64,000 nucleotides of DNA. Origin: JABFRZ01 sp964631945 (GTDB taxonomy: Bacteria > Planctomycetota > UBA1135 > GCA-002686595). The notes beneath the pieces are model-generated. The model had not been told where the DNA came from and did not search any database. It worked only from the letters and a program-made list of their open reading frames with translations. The stretch lies in NCBI GenBank assembly GCA_964631945.1, contig CAZWAY010000028.1:1-64000 (forward strand), given 5' to 3'. The position numbers and the translations under genes were made by a program. Below, piece after piece: positions 16,130 to 25,485 of the stretch. The stretch's first letter is position 1. The number at the start of each line of letters is the position of its first letter.

Positions 16130-18622
16130 TCAGAGGTTCTTGGGCCGGTACTTCGAGGAGAACACCCGCAGCGTGAAGAACTCCAGGTCGTAGCGGTTGT
16201 TCAGGTCCTTGACCTGCACCCGGAAGGTGTAGGTGCCCGGGGTGGTGGGGGTCCCGCTCAGGACTCCGGCGGTCGAGAGCGTGAGCCCGGGCGGCAGGGC
16301 CGAGCCGTGCAGCGTGAACTCGAGCGAGTTCGCGCTGGTGAGCGTGGGCTGGTCGTCGTGGCTGTCGGCCACGAGCACGTCGCCGCTGTGCGCGCGCGAG
16401 ATGCCCACGGTGGGGCTGAGGTCGGTGTTGCCGAGGCCGTAGTCGAAGCGGATGCGGCCGTCCTGGTACAGCGTGATGGCGAAGTTCGCGGTGCTGGAGG
16501 TCGTGAGGGTGCGCGCCTTCCAGCGGATGCGCACGCGGCCGCCCACGGAGGTGTCGACGTAGATGTCGTTGGAGGACGGGCCGTCGGTGGCGAGGTCGTC
16601 CCACAGACCGGCGATGCGCGGCAGGCAGCGCAGGAAGCCGGTCGTGCTGTAGTACTCGTTCTCGAGCGGGGCGAGGTCGACGCACCCGTTCGGCGTCACG
16701 TAGACCTTCGCGTAGTGGGTCTCGTAGTACGGGAACAGGAAGGGCAGGTTCACGCTCCACACGCCCTCGTCGGCCCGGAAACCCTGGGCCACGCCGTCGA
16801 GTACGAAGGGCTGGGGCCCGAGGTCGGCGAGCGTGTAGCTCGGCGCCTCGCGGAACTCCGACCAGGTCTTGGGCGCGGTCCCACCCGTGCTCGTGAGCGT
16901 GGCGGAGTACGCGCGCGTGGCGAAGGCATCCGGCAGGCTCGGGCCCGTGATGACCGGAGAACCGGTGTTCGAGTGCACGAACGACATGCTGGCCGAGCTC
17001 GCGCCGATGCTCTGCACGCGGTTGCCGTTCGCGAAGATCACGCCGTTCTGGTAGGCGTTCGAGTCGGGATTCGTGGCCGAGGTGAGGCTGGTGGCGAAGC
17101 CGGAGCGATACACGTCGCCGGAATCGCCGCGGCCGGAGCCCTGCTCGAGATCGAAGTTGCCGTCCGCCTGCAGCAGCGCGACGCGGTAGTGGCTGCCGTT
17201 CGTCGGCCATCCGCCCTGGCCCGGGTAGCCCTCGTCCGTGTTCGGGTCGTCGTTGGTGAAGCTGCCCTTGCCCTCGTCGACGTGCCAGATGGCGAGACCA
17301 CCCTGGGGCAGGGCGCTGTCGAAGCCGACCTGCTGGCGATTCTCGATCAGGACGTACTCGCCCTGGGGATAGCCGCTGTCGAGCAGGTACAGGTTGGCGT
17401 TCGTCTCGATCTGCTGCGCCATGCTCGCGCCGGGCAGCAGGCGCTGCGGCGCGACCCAGCCCAGCTTCAGCTTGCTCCACGCGCTCATGTGCGAAGGGTG
17501 TTGCTGGCTGCCGTCGAAGCCCCACGCGCCGGCCGCCATCAGGCACCAGTTGCCCGCGCCCTCGCTCGAGCCATCGGTGTCGTAGAGGTCCGGCAGGCCG
17601 AAGAAGTGTCCCAGCTCGTGGCACACCACCCCGATCCGCCCGGGGTTCGAGCCGGACGTGGCCCACAGGCCCGGCGAGATGTTGTAGTCGCCGACCTGCA
17701 CGCCCTCGGCCGAGGTCCAGGTGGGGATGGTCCACTTGTGCGACCACATGCGGTTGACGTAGTTGGTCCCGTACTGGTCGTTGCCGCCCCATTCCGCGCC
17801 GTAGCCGGAGTGCAGGAAGGTGATCGCGTCGACCCACCCGTCGCTGTCCTCGTCGAAGTCGGCGAAGTCCACCAGCGGGTCGGCCGCGGCGAGGGCGTCC
17901 GTGATGAGGTCCCAGGTCAGAGTGGTCAGGCCGGACGAACCGTTGGCGTAGTAGCTCTCGCTGTGCGGCATGTCGAGCCAGCCCACCACGGTCGAATCGA
18001 TCGTGAACTGGCCGTAGGAGCCCTCGAGGTAGTGGTCGCGCACGCTGCCGGTGGGCGCGAGCACCGGATCGCCGCCGACCGCGTTCATGATCTTCCCGAC
18101 GTCCAACACGCTCGGCAGCGTGCGGTTCTGTCCGGACGGACCGTGATCGGAGAAGCGCAGCAGCAGCACGAGGTTCTTGACCGAGCCGGCGCCCAGCGCG
18201 AACACGCCGCGCGGACCGGGGCGGACGTCGAGCGGGCGCGCGTGCGCGCCGTCCGGCGTGCGCTGGCGGCGCGCGGGGACGGGCACGACGTGGCGCGCGA
18301 GCGCCAGGCGGGTCGGATCGCTCAGGCCCACGAGTTCCGCGCTCGCCTCCAGGGTCCCGTCGGCCGCGCGCAGCGCGTAGCAGTAGCCCTCGGCGCTCTG
18401 CAGCACGGGGTAGCCGGCCGGGTCCTCGTACCAGTGGTTGGCGGCGTTGCCGCGGAAGTAGAGCTCGATCTCGGTCCCGTCCGGCTGCTGCAGCGTGCGC
18501 GCGAGCGGCGTGGTGGGGTAGGCGCAGTCCTGGCCCGAGTGCGGCGGCGCGAGGGTGCCGAGCGCGGTTGCGGGGAGCAGGGCCAGCCAGAGCCAACGCA
18601 GGGATCGGAGCGAGTCGAGCAT
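16130..18622 (-). CDS. secreted M6-family (immune inhibitor A-like) zinc metalloprotease
   Basis: The 830-residue protein starts at ATG 18622 with GAGGA upstream. A signal peptide (about 1-24) is followed by a short propeptide region. The protease domain carries HELGHFFGLPDLYD at 335-348; H335, E336 and H339 are the zinc/catalytic residues of the HExxH motif, and D345 is placed as in M6 proteases. An Asp-rich stretch (DFDEDSDGWVD near 254-265) may bind calcium. The second half has beta domains, including a putative Ig-type domain near the end (LPPGLTLSTAGVLSGTPTTP). It should be an extracellular protease for protein degradation. No dedicated secretion genes are adjacent. Confidence 0.92.
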   Translation of the reverse strand: MLDSLRSLRWLWLALLPATALGTLAPPHSGQDCAYPTTPLARTLQQPDGTEIELYFRGNAANHWYEDPAGYPVLQSAEGYCYALRAADGTLEASAELVGLSDPTRLALARHVVPVPARRQRTPDGAHARPLDVRPGPRGVFALGAGSVKNLVLLLRFSDHGPSGQNRTLPSVLDVGKIMNAVGGDPVLAPTGSVRDHYLEGSYGQFTIDSTVVGWLDMPHSESYYANGSSGLTTLTWDLITDALAAADPLVDFADFDEDSDGWVDAITFLHSGYGAEWGGNDQYGTNYVNRMWSHKWTIPTWTSAEGVQVGDYNISPGLWATSGSNPGRIGVVCHELGHFFGLPDLYDTDGSSEGAGNWCLMAAGAWGFDGSQQHPSHMSAWSKLKLGWVAPQRLLPGASMAQQIETNANLYLLDSGYPQGEYVLIENRQQVGFDSALPQGGLAIWHVDEGKGSFTNDDPNTDEGYPGQGGWPTNGSHYRVALLQADGNFDLEQGSGRGDSGDVYRSGFATSLTSATNPDSNAYQNGVIFANGNRVQSIGASSASMSFVHSNTGSPVITGPSLPDAFATRAYSATLTSTGGTAPKTWSEFREAPSYTLADLGPQPFVLDGVAQGFRADEGVWSVNLPFLFPYYETHYAKVYVTPNGCVDLAPLENEYYSTTGFLRCLPRIAGLWDDLATDGPSSNDIYVDTSVGGRVRIRWKARTLTTSSTANFAITLYQDGRIRFDYGLGNTDLSPTVGISRAHSGDVLVADSHDDQPTLTSANSLEFTLHGSALPPGLTLSTAGVLSGTPTTPGTYTFRVQVKDLNNRYDLEFFTLRVFSSKYRPKNL

Positions 18623-18813
18623 GACAGGGGTCCTCGAGCGGCTTGCCAGGGATGGATCCAGGACGCGCAGACTGTACATCCCGAGCCCTCACCGGTGGGT
18701 GGCCTTCCGCCGACTCCGACCCCCGGGCCGCCGTATCGACCCCGCTCGGCCCGGCTCGACGGGCCCGTCCGCTTGCCGCGGGACCGGACGCGCGCGCAGC
18801 ACCGCGGGCCGGG

Positions 18814-19494
18814 TCAGGCGAAGCGCCGCGCGAACCAGCGCCCGAGGTCGCGGATCTCCTGCGCGCACACCTGGTGCTCCATCGGGTACTCGTGCCACTC
18901 GAGCGCGTAACCGAGCTCGCGCAGGCGCTCGCGCGCGGCCGCACCGCGCGCGGGCGTGACCATCGGATCCAGCGTGCCGTGCGCCTGGAAGATGGCGAGT
19001 CCGAGGTTGGCGGGACTGCGCTCGCCCCGCAGGGATTCGGGCAGCACCAGGTACGTCGAGAGGCACGCGAGTCCGGCCAGGGGTTCGGGATGGCGCAGCG
19101 CCACGTGCGCGGCCAGCGCGCCACCCTGCGAGAAGCCGGCCAGGACGATGCGCGGACAGGGGATGCCGCGCTCGTTCTCGCGCGCGATCAGGCGCGTCAG
19201 CTGCGCGGCCGAACGCCGGATGCCGGCCTCGTCGTGGCGCTGGTCGAAGTCCAGGCCGCGGATGTCGTACCAGGCCGGCATGCGCATGCCGCCGTTGATC
19301 GTGACCGGGAGCATGGGCGCGTGCGGGAAGACCCAGCGGATGGCGAGCGCGGAGTCGAGCCCGAGCTCCGGCACGATGGGGGGGAAGTCGTGCCCGTCCG
19401 CGCCCAGGCCGTGCAGCCAGATCACGGCTCGCTCGGCCGGACGCTCGGGCTCGAGCTCGACGGCCGGGAGCAGTCCTGTCGCGCTTCGATCCAT
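18814..19494 (-). CDS. carboxylesterase/phospholipase-family alpha/beta hydrolase
   Basis: The 226-residue protein starts at ATG 19494 and has the size and motifs of the bacterial carboxylesterase II (EstB/YpfH-like) family. LHGLGADGHDF near residue 28 forms the oxyanion region, and GFSQGG holds the nucleophile S122. D176 lies in HGTLDPMV and H207 in YPMEHQV, completing the Ser-Asp-His triad. Such enzymes hydrolyse short acyl or acyl-thioester bonds in the cytoplasm. It is upstream of, and on the same strand as, the M6 protease gene, about 190 bp away, so an operon is not obvious. Confidence 0.92.
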   Translation of the reverse strand: MDRSATGLLPAVELEPERPAERAVIWLHGLGADGHDFPPIVPELGLDSALAIRWVFPHAPMLPVTINGGMRMPAWYDIRGLDFDQRHDEAGIRRSAAQLTRLIARENERGIPCPRIVLAGFSQGGALAAHVALRHPEPLAGLACLSTYLVLPESLRGERSPANLGLAIFQAHGTLDPMVTPARGAAARERLRELGYALEWHEYPMEHQVCAQEIRDLGRWFARRFA

Positions 19495-19601
19495 GCCTGC
19501 AGGGTACCGAGACGACCCTCCGCTGTGGACCGGGCGCATGCGCGCACGCACCGAAAGGGATTCACTCCGACCCACGCCTGCGGGGGGGATAGCCTTCGGG
19601 C

Positions 19602-19889
19602 ATGAAGATCCGCTCGCAACTCTTCAGCGTGCTCGCCCTCGTGTGCCTGGCCCTCGGCGCCAGCGCCCAGACCCGTTCCACCCCGCGCTACACGCCCAAG
19701 CGCGTCGCGGCCCCCGTGCAGGAATTCGGTTCCGTGGCGCGCACAAAGCTGCTGCAGATGGCGCGGGGCTCGAGCGGCTCCGAGGCGGCCAGACAGCTCG
19801 GCTCGGTGCAGCGACGCGCACTCCTGACCACCGGCAAGGCCATCCAGCTGCCGGTGAAGCAGAAGAGCCGCGTCTACCGCCGTCGCTAG
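19602..19889 (+). CDS. small exported basic protein of unknown function
   Basis: The 95-residue protein starts at ATG 19602. A clear signal peptide (about 1-22: MKIRSQLFSVLALVCLALGA, cleaved after SAQ) precedes a short, basic mature part rich in Arg, Lys and Ser and ending KQKSRVYRRR. I do not recognise it. It stands alone between divergent and convergent neighbours. Confidence 0.62.
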   Translation: MKIRSQLFSVLALVCLALGASAQTRSTPRYTPKRVAAPVQEFGSVARTKLLQMARGSSGSEAARQLGSVQRRALLTTGKAIQLPVKQKSRVYRRR

Positions 19890-19922
19890 TCTAGGCTCGC
19901 TCCGCCGTCCGACGGGCCGTTG

Positions 19923-21314
19923 TCAGCCCAGGTAGCGGTCGGGGAAGCGTGTCACGCCCCGTTCCTGGGGCGGGAGGCTGATCGTGCGCGGCGCGATCGG
20001 CTTCTGCTGCTCGAGGCGTGCGGCGTCGCGCCAGGCCTCGCTCACGTCGCTCATCCGCTCCGGAGTCTGGGCCGCGCTCCAGGCCGCGCGCCGCGCCGGG
20101 CGCGACAGTCGCCGCAGGAGCAGCGCCAGCGGCAGGCCCAGTCCGGCCGACGCTCCCGTGCCGAAGAGCTCGGCCAGGTGCCGCGCGCGGGCACGCTTCA
20201 GGGTCCCCGCGGGGGCGCGCGCCGCGAGCGCGTAGCGGCGCGCGAGGAAGGCATCCGTGGGGTGCAACCACTGCGGCAGCCGCTCGATCGGATCGGGGCG
20301 GAACAGCGCGGCGGCGTTGCCCTTGCGACCGTCCGGCAGCGCGGCGGCCAGGCCCTGGGACAATTGCCGCGCCCACTCGCGCGCGGCCGGCAGGAAGCCG
20401 AGCCCCATCTGCAGGCAGTCGAGCACGGCGTGCAGCGCGGCTTCGGCGCTCCACTCGCGCGCGCGCGCGAGCACCGCGGCCACGGGCAGTTCGGGATGGA
20501 AGCGCTCGATGTGCGTGCGTGCGTCGAGGATGCGATCGAGGCCCAGCGCATGCGTGCTCGCGGCCGCGGCCGCGAGCAGGTGGCGGCGCCCGCCGACCAG
20601 GGCCTCGCCGGCCTGGGTGGCGAGCTGCACGGAGAGCTCGAGCAGTCCATCGATCGGATCGAGCAGGAACAGCGCGTGGCCCTCGAACGACCGCCGCCGG
20701 CGGCGTGCCAGCACCTCGGGCTCGTGCGCGGTCAGGAGCAGCGAAGGATGGTGCAGGCGCGGGCGCACACGCACGGCGCGCAGCATCGACGAGCTGGGCG
20801 CGAGCGGCAGCGAGGTCTCGGTGCGCCGGTACCACCACGCGGGCAGGGCCGATTCGGCCAGCAGGAGCCCGGCCTGCTCCCCGGCCTCCAGCACGCGGCC
20901 GAAGTGCTCGGGGGCGACCAGGAACTCGGGTTCCCCCGCGCGTCGCAGGGGTCCGGGATAGAGCTCCAGGAAGAGCGCCGAGCCCCCGACCAGCGTGAGC
21001 TCGAACTTCTCGCGCGCGGCGGCCGCCAGGAAGCGTTGCAGCGTGAGCCGCGTGCGCTGGTCGTCGTCGCGCTGCTGGGCGCCCCGGGCCTGGAAGATGG
21101 GCGCGATCGCGGGCGGCAGCTCGAGCCCGGCCTGCTCGAAGTTGTGCAGGAACAGGCCGAGCACGCCATGGCCCTCGAGCGCGGGCAGGAGACCGTCCCA
21201 GCTGCGCACGGCCTTGGAGGCGTTGCGCAGGGTCTCGAGCCGCTCGGGCGTCGCCTCGACGAACAAGCTGGCGAGACACAGCTCGGCGGCCGCGCGATCC
21301 ATGGGCCCAGTCAT
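19923..21314 (-). CDS. nucleotidyltransferase-family protein (NTP_transf_5-like)
   Basis: The 463-residue protein starts at ATG 21314 or ATG 21302; neither has a clear ribosome-binding site. Its N-terminal half resembles the uncharacterised nucleotidyltransferase family found near polysaccharide and sugar-peptide loci. It has a helical lead, then LTLVGGSALFLELYP, which corresponds to the nucleotide-binding GGSAL motif, and PEFLVAPEHFGRVLE. The canonical GS..D.D pair of the fold is not obvious (PGPLRRAGEPEFLV), so catalysis is uncertain. The C-terminal part is Arg/Ala-rich and helical. No polysaccharide gene cluster is nearby. Confidence 0.68.
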   Translation of the reverse strand: MTGPMDRAAAELCLASLFVEATPERLETLRNASKAVRSWDGLLPALEGHGVLGLFLHNFEQAGLELPPAIAPIFQARGAQQRDDDQRTRLTLQRFLAAAAREKFELTLVGGSALFLELYPGPLRRAGEPEFLVAPEHFGRVLEAGEQAGLLLAESALPAWWYRRTETSLPLAPSSSMLRAVRVRPRLHHPSLLLTAHEPEVLARRRRRSFEGHALFLLDPIDGLLELSVQLATQAGEALVGGRRHLLAAAAASTHALGLDRILDARTHIERFHPELPVAAVLARAREWSAEAALHAVLDCLQMGLGFLPAAREWARQLSQGLAAALPDGRKGNAAALFRPDPIERLPQWLHPTDAFLARRYALAARAPAGTLKRARARHLAELFGTGASAGLGLPLALLLRRLSRPARRAAWSAAQTPERMSDVSEAWRDAARLEQQKPIAPRTISLPPQERGVTRFPDRYLG

Positions 21315-21505
21315 CGGCCGCCGGACGCCGGCCGGCGGAGTGGGTCGGCGAGATCGCCGGGTCCAGGCGGGGGGCGTTCCCGCGCCAGCCCTGGGGGGCT
21401 GCTTTCCGGGGTGGAGCGCCCCGTGGCGAAGCGACTGGGGCTCAAGAGCCCGCTCTTTCCCGGTCGAGAGACAGCCATCCCGGGTTCCCCGGGAGGCCCG
21501 CTCGC

Positions 21506-21970
21506 ATGCTGCTCCTCCACCGACCGCGGTCGACCCGCGACGGGTTCTCGCTCGTCGACGTGTGCGTCGCCCTGGCGATCCTGGCGGTCGCGCTCGGGAC
21601 GCTGGTCGGGACGGTCTTCTGGGCGATGCGCCTCGACGAGGTCAACGAGGAGACCGCGGCCGCGAGTCAGAGCGTGCGCTCGATCCTCGAGGGCTTCAAC
21701 GCCATGACGATCGAGGAGGTCTACGCGTCCTACAACGCGGACAAGACCGACAACCCCGATCCGTACCGCGACTACCTGGGAGAACTCACGGTCGACGACC
21801 CGCTGCTGGTGGTCGGCAAGAAGTCCGGTCCGGTCGTGAACGTCAGCTTTCCGGTGGACGTGGACGACGAACTCGCCGCGAACCGCCTGCCCATCACGCT
21901 GCGACTCGAATGGGAAGGAGCCGCGGGGACACGCATGGTCGAGATGACGACCGTGCTCCGGAACCCATGA
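21506..21970 (+). CDS. type IV pseudopilin, PilV/GspI-like
   Basis: The 154-residue protein is the first gene of the pseudopilin operon. It carries a prepilin signal with cleavage expected after G13 (DG before FSLVDVCVALAILAVALG), followed by the long hydrophobic helix. The usual Glu at position +5 is Asp (D18), a conservative change. The rest is a small beta-rich domain. It should be processed by a prepilin peptidase and be a minor tip subunit of a pilus or type II-like secretion pseudopilus. The stop overlaps the next start (ATGA). Confidence 0.85.
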   Translation: MLLLHRPRSTRDGFSLVDVCVALAILAVALGTLVGTVFWAMRLDEVNEETAAASQSVRSILEGFNAMTIEEVYASYNADKTDNPDPYRDYLGELTVDDPLLVVGKKSGPVVNVSFPVDVDDELAANRLPITLRLEWEGAAGTRMVEMTTVLRNP

Positions 21971-22623
21971 AGGCCGTGCTCCGTTCGCGAGGCGCGCGGG
22001 CCGGCTTCACCAGCATCGAGGTGATGCTGGGGGCGTTCCTGATGGGGAGCCTCCTGCTCGTGGCGGGCCTGGCGACGGATCGCTGCATGTCCATGTTCCG
22101 GCAGCGGCGGGCGGCCCAGGTCGTGAGTTCCAGCGCCAATCGCCTGCTGCAGCGCGTGGCCAGCGAGCTGACCTTCGCGCGGCGTGGCACGCTGCAGCCC
22201 GGCACGCTGGCGACGCAGGGCTCGAGCTCGATCCTCTACAACAAGTGCCTGGGCGTGAGCGGCGGCGCCGTGCAGTGGAGCTCCCTCTTCACGCTGCGCT
22301 GGGAGCTCGACACGGGCGAGCTCGACGACGGGCTCGACAACAACGGCAACGGCCTGGTGGACGAGGGGCTGCTGGCCCTGATCGAGAACGAGGGGCTGGC
22401 CAGCGAACGGCGCGTGGTGCTCGGCCACGGGCTGTGCGAGTTCTTGCCGGGCGAGACCTTCGATGGCGCCGACGAGGACGGTGACGGCCTGATCGACGAG
22501 CGCGGGGCGTGCTTCTCGATCGCGGGCGACGTGCTCACGGTGCGCATCGGCCAGCAAGGGTCCGGGCCGGATGGCGCACCTATCGTGCGGGTCGTCCAGA
22601 CGTCGGTGTTCATCCGCAACTAG
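21967..22623 (+). CDS. type IV pseudopilin, PilW/GspJ-like, with Ca-binding-like loops
   Basis: The 218-residue protein starts at ATG 21967 within an ATGA overlap. The prepilin signal is RAG before FTSIEVMLGAFLMGSLLLVA, with the canonical Glu at +5 (E18). The mature domain contains two Asp/Asn-rich loops, DDGLDNNGNGLVDEG and DGADEDGDGLIDERG, about 45 residues apart. They resemble thrombospondin type 3/dockerin calcium-binding loops, which is unusual but not unknown for a minor pseudopilin (calcium is known to stabilise major pseudopilins). It is probably assembled with the PilV-like and PilX-like proteins. Confidence 0.85.
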   Translation: MKAVLRSRGARAGFTSIEVMLGAFLMGSLLLVAGLATDRCMSMFRQRRAAQVVSSSANRLLQRVASELTFARRGTLQPGTLATQGSSSILYNKCLGVSGGAVQWSSLFTLRWELDTGELDDGLDNNGNGLVDEGLLALIENEGLASERRVVLGHGLCEFLPGETFDGADEDGDGLIDERGACFSIAGDVLTVRIGQQGSGPDGAPIVRVVQTSVFIRN

Positions 22624-22635
22624 AGAGAGACAGTC

Positions 22636-24111
22636 ATGAAGCTCCATGTCCATCCCGCGTGCCGCAACCAGCGTGGCAATGCCACGGTCATCGCCGTGAT
22701 CGTGCTGTTCGTGATCGGCAGCCTGGCCGGCGTCGTGCTCTCGCTCAGTCAGCGCCAGAGCGCCGAGGTCTCGGCCCTGGCCGACCAGAACCGGGCCTTC
22801 TTCGTGGCCCAGACCGGCATCAACAGCGCCCTGGCCGAGGTCCAGGCCGGCAACACGGATCCCCTCGGCAGCGCCGGGGATCCGGTGGTGTCCTCCGGCG
22901 GGCGCTACTGGGTCGAGGTCGTGGACAACGGCGACTCCACGCTCACGCTCACCTCGCACGCGCGCGCGGGCATGCAGCAGAAGGCCATCGAGGTGGTGGT
23001 CGAGCGGCAGGAGGAGGGCGTGTACCAGAACGGGATCTTCGCCGGGAACAGCTCGGGCGATCCGAGCTACGTGCTCGACCTGAGCGGAGTGGCTGTCCAG
23101 GCTGACAAGGTCTACGGCGACATCTACAGCGGCGGGAGTGTGGCGGTACGCCAGGACGCCGAGGTCTTCGGCACGATCCGCGCATTCGATTCCGTCACCG
23201 GCAAGGGCTCGAGCACGGCCGAGACCGGCAAGAAGCAGGCGACGCCCGACATCGCCGCCATGAACTACGCCGCCACGGCCGACGTCAAGGTCGCGGACCA
23301 ATTCAGCACCGGCGGCGCGACCTACAAGTCCAACGCGGCCGGCGGCAGCGCCTGGCAGTTGCCCGAGTCCAACCCGGCCCACATCTTCCGCAAGAATCCG
23401 AGCGACCGCAGCAGCGAGACGGGTGGCACGGTCAAGGACGACTACTTCCTCGAGGATCCCTACGAGACCGTCAAGAGCGACGCCACCTCGGACGGAAGCG
23501 ACGCTTACAAGATCACGCTCTCAGGAGTCAGCGGCAAGCCGGGCACGAACTCGAACCAGAAGGTGTTCTTCATCGACGGCAACCTGTGGATCCACAACTA
23601 CAAGACCATGTCGCTGAAGTTCGCGCACAGCGATGCCAACGGCGTCCAGGTCACCTTCGTGGTCAAGGGCAACATCTACATCTCGGACAACCTCTTCTAC
23701 ACGAACAAGGACAAGGACGGGGTGGCCTTCGTCGCCATGAAGGACTCGACCGTGGCCGATAGCGGCAACATCTACTTCGGCGACCCGAGCTTCGGGACCC
23801 TGGAGCGCATGTACGCCTACCTCTACGCCGAGAACAACTTCCTCGACGTGAACCTGAGCGCCACGGGCTCGGCCAAGGTAGAGCTCTACGGCAACATGAC
23901 CGCCGGAAACCAGGTCAAGATCCAGCGCGACTTCGCGGTCACGACGACCTCGGGCAAGAAGAAGACCACGACCATCCAGCACTCCAAGCTGATGGTCGAC
24001 TTCGACGAGCGCATCGCCAACGGCGTCCTCAGCATGCCGGGCCTGCCGAAGACCACCGCGATCTCCGCCGCGGCCTTCGAGGTCCTCTCCTGGCGCGAGG
24101 TCGAGCACTGA
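22636..24111 (+). CDS. PilX/GspK-like pilus assembly protein
   Basis: The 491-residue protein starts at ATG 22636, 12 bp after the previous gene, with GAGAGAGA upstream. The N-terminus (QRGNATVIAVIVLFVIGSLA) is the hydrophobic helix of PilX/GspK-type proteins, with a probable cleavage after the G of QRG. A large extracellular domain with beta-helix-like spacing follows: YSGGSVAVRQDAEVFGTIRAF, KVFFIDGNLWIHNY, VTFVVKGNIYISDN, KVELYGNMTAGNQVKI. The protein is larger than typical PilX (about 200 residues). It is probably a pilus-tip or pseudopilus-tip protein. Confidence 0.82.
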   Translation: MKLHVHPACRNQRGNATVIAVIVLFVIGSLAGVVLSLSQRQSAEVSALADQNRAFFVAQTGINSALAEVQAGNTDPLGSAGDPVVSSGGRYWVEVVDNGDSTLTLTSHARAGMQQKAIEVVVERQEEGVYQNGIFAGNSSGDPSYVLDLSGVAVQADKVYGDIYSGGSVAVRQDAEVFGTIRAFDSVTGKGSSTAETGKKQATPDIAAMNYAATADVKVADQFSTGGATYKSNAAGGSAWQLPESNPAHIFRKNPSDRSSETGGTVKDDYFLEDPYETVKSDATSDGSDAYKITLSGVSGKPGTNSNQKVFFIDGNLWIHNYKTMSLKFAHSDANGVQVTFVVKGNIYISDNLFYTNKDKDGVAFVAMKDSTVADSGNIYFGDPSFGTLERMYAYLYAENNFLDVNLSATGSAKVELYGNMTAGNQVKIQRDFAVTTTSGKKKTTTIQHSKLMVDFDERIANGVLSMPGLPKTTAISAAAFEVLSWREVEH

Positions 24112-25445
24112 TGCGCGGGACTCACGTGCTGCGGGGCGCGCTCCCGTTCGGGCTGCTGCTGTTCGGGCTGGGCTCCGGCGCGGCGGCCCAGGTCGTCGGG
24201 AACCCGGACGGAGACCTGCGCGCCGTCCTGGCGCGCCGCTCGCCGAGCGACGAGCGCACGGCGGACGAGCTCGTGCGCGGCCTGGCGAGGCTCGGCGCAC
24301 CGGCGGTGCCGGCGCTCTACGAGCTGGCCACCGGCCGCGGGCTCGAGTCCCTGGTGGGCGAGGAGTGGGTGCCTTCGGCCTGGTCCTGCGAGCCCGAGCA
24401 GATCCCGGAGCTGTGTGCACTGGCGCTCGAGAGCGCACCCACGGCCGCGGTGCTCGAGCACCTGGCGGGGGTGCTGGACGCCGGGCCGACCGACCACGAA
24501 CACCTGGTCATCCTGCGCGTGCTCGCCGGTCATGGCTCGGCCGAAGGGCTCGAGCTGACCCTGCGCAGCGCCAGCGAGCTCGGCGCTCTCGAGCTCCTGC
24601 GACCGCGCGTGCGCGCCGGGCTGCGCGCGGCCCTGAGCTCGATCCTGCGCCGGGAACCGCGCGCCTTCGAGCGCCTGCACAAGCGGCTGGACACGCTCGA
24701 GCCCGCCACGCGCGAGGTCCTGGTCGAGGCCATCGGCGAGGCCGGGCGCAAGCCGGGCATGTCCGTGCTGGTGCGCATGCTCGATGACGATCAGCCCGCC
24801 CGGGCCCGCGTGGTCGAGGCCATGGCCGTGCTCGAACGCGCGCGTCCCTGGGACCTCGGGGGCCAGACGATGGAGCACTGCGGGCCGCTCTTCCGCAGTC
24901 CGGATCCGGCCGAGCGCGCGCTCGTCGCGCGCATGGTGGCGCTCCTGCACGACCTCGACTCCGTCCCCGAGCTGCTCGCGCTCGCGAGCGACTCCGACGC
25001 GCTCGTGCGGCGCTGTGCCCTTCGCTCGCTGGCGGACATGGCCACGCTCCCGTTCAGCAGCGAGGTCGAGACCTGGGAGTCCTGGTACCTGCGCGAACAA
25101 GCCTGGAAGGAGGAGCACTGGACGCGCCTGCTCGCGGCTCTGGTGGCGACCCAGCCGGGCCCGGCCAACGAGGCCCTGGGCGAGCTCACGCAGCACCCGC
25201 TCTACCGCCACGAGGCGGCGTACGCGATCGCGGATTGCCTGGCGGAACAGCCGCGCGTGGTGGCCCTGGCGGCGTGCGTCGAACTCGAGAACCTGGGCTC
25301 GCGCCGGGCCCTGCCCGGGCTGGTCGCGGCGCTCGAAGGCGGGCCCGCCCAGCTGAAGGCCGCCGTCTGGCGTGCGCTGCGCCGGATCACCGGTCAGGAG
25401 CGCGCGCTCTCGCTCGAGCTGTGGCGCGCCTGGATCGACTCCTGA
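24111..25445 (+). CDS. exported HEAT-repeat-like protein, last gene of the pseudopilin operon
   Basis: The 444-residue protein starts at ATG 24111, overlapping the preceding stop by one base (TGATG). A signal peptide (about 1-24, ending GAAAQV) precedes repeats of two short helices typical of HEAT or PBS-lyase-like solenoids, such as LVRGLARLGAPAVPALYELA and ALRSLADMATLPF. The last repeats (HEAAYAIADCLAEQPRV, then ALRRITGQERALSLELW) resemble the end domain of many planctomycete HEAT proteins. It is likely a periplasmic scaffold. Its link to pilus assembly is inferred only from the tight gene coupling. Confidence 0.8.
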   Translation: MRGTHVLRGALPFGLLLFGLGSGAAAQVVGNPDGDLRAVLARRSPSDERTADELVRGLARLGAPAVPALYELATGRGLESLVGEEWVPSAWSCEPEQIPELCALALESAPTAAVLEHLAGVLDAGPTDHEHLVILRVLAGHGSAEGLELTLRSASELGALELLRPRVRAGLRAALSSILRREPRAFERLHKRLDTLEPATREVLVEAIGEAGRKPGMSVLVRMLDDDQPARARVVEAMAVLERARPWDLGGQTMEHCGPLFRSPDPAERALVARMVALLHDLDSVPELLALASDSDALVRRCALRSLADMATLPFSSEVETWESWYLREQAWKEEHWTRLLAALVATQPGPANEALGELTQHPLYRHEAAYAIADCLAEQPRVVALAACVELENLGSRRALPGLVAALEGGPAQLKAAVWRALRRITGQERALSLELWRAWIDS

Positions 25446-25485
25446 TGAGCCGCGGGCGTGCCGGGACCGGGTGCGGGACGGGCTC

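Noticed and set aside
16307..18910. 867-residue open frame opposite the M6 protease gene
   Set aside because: The opposite strand encodes a metalloprotease with HELGH. The antisense protein has no signature and unnatural composition.
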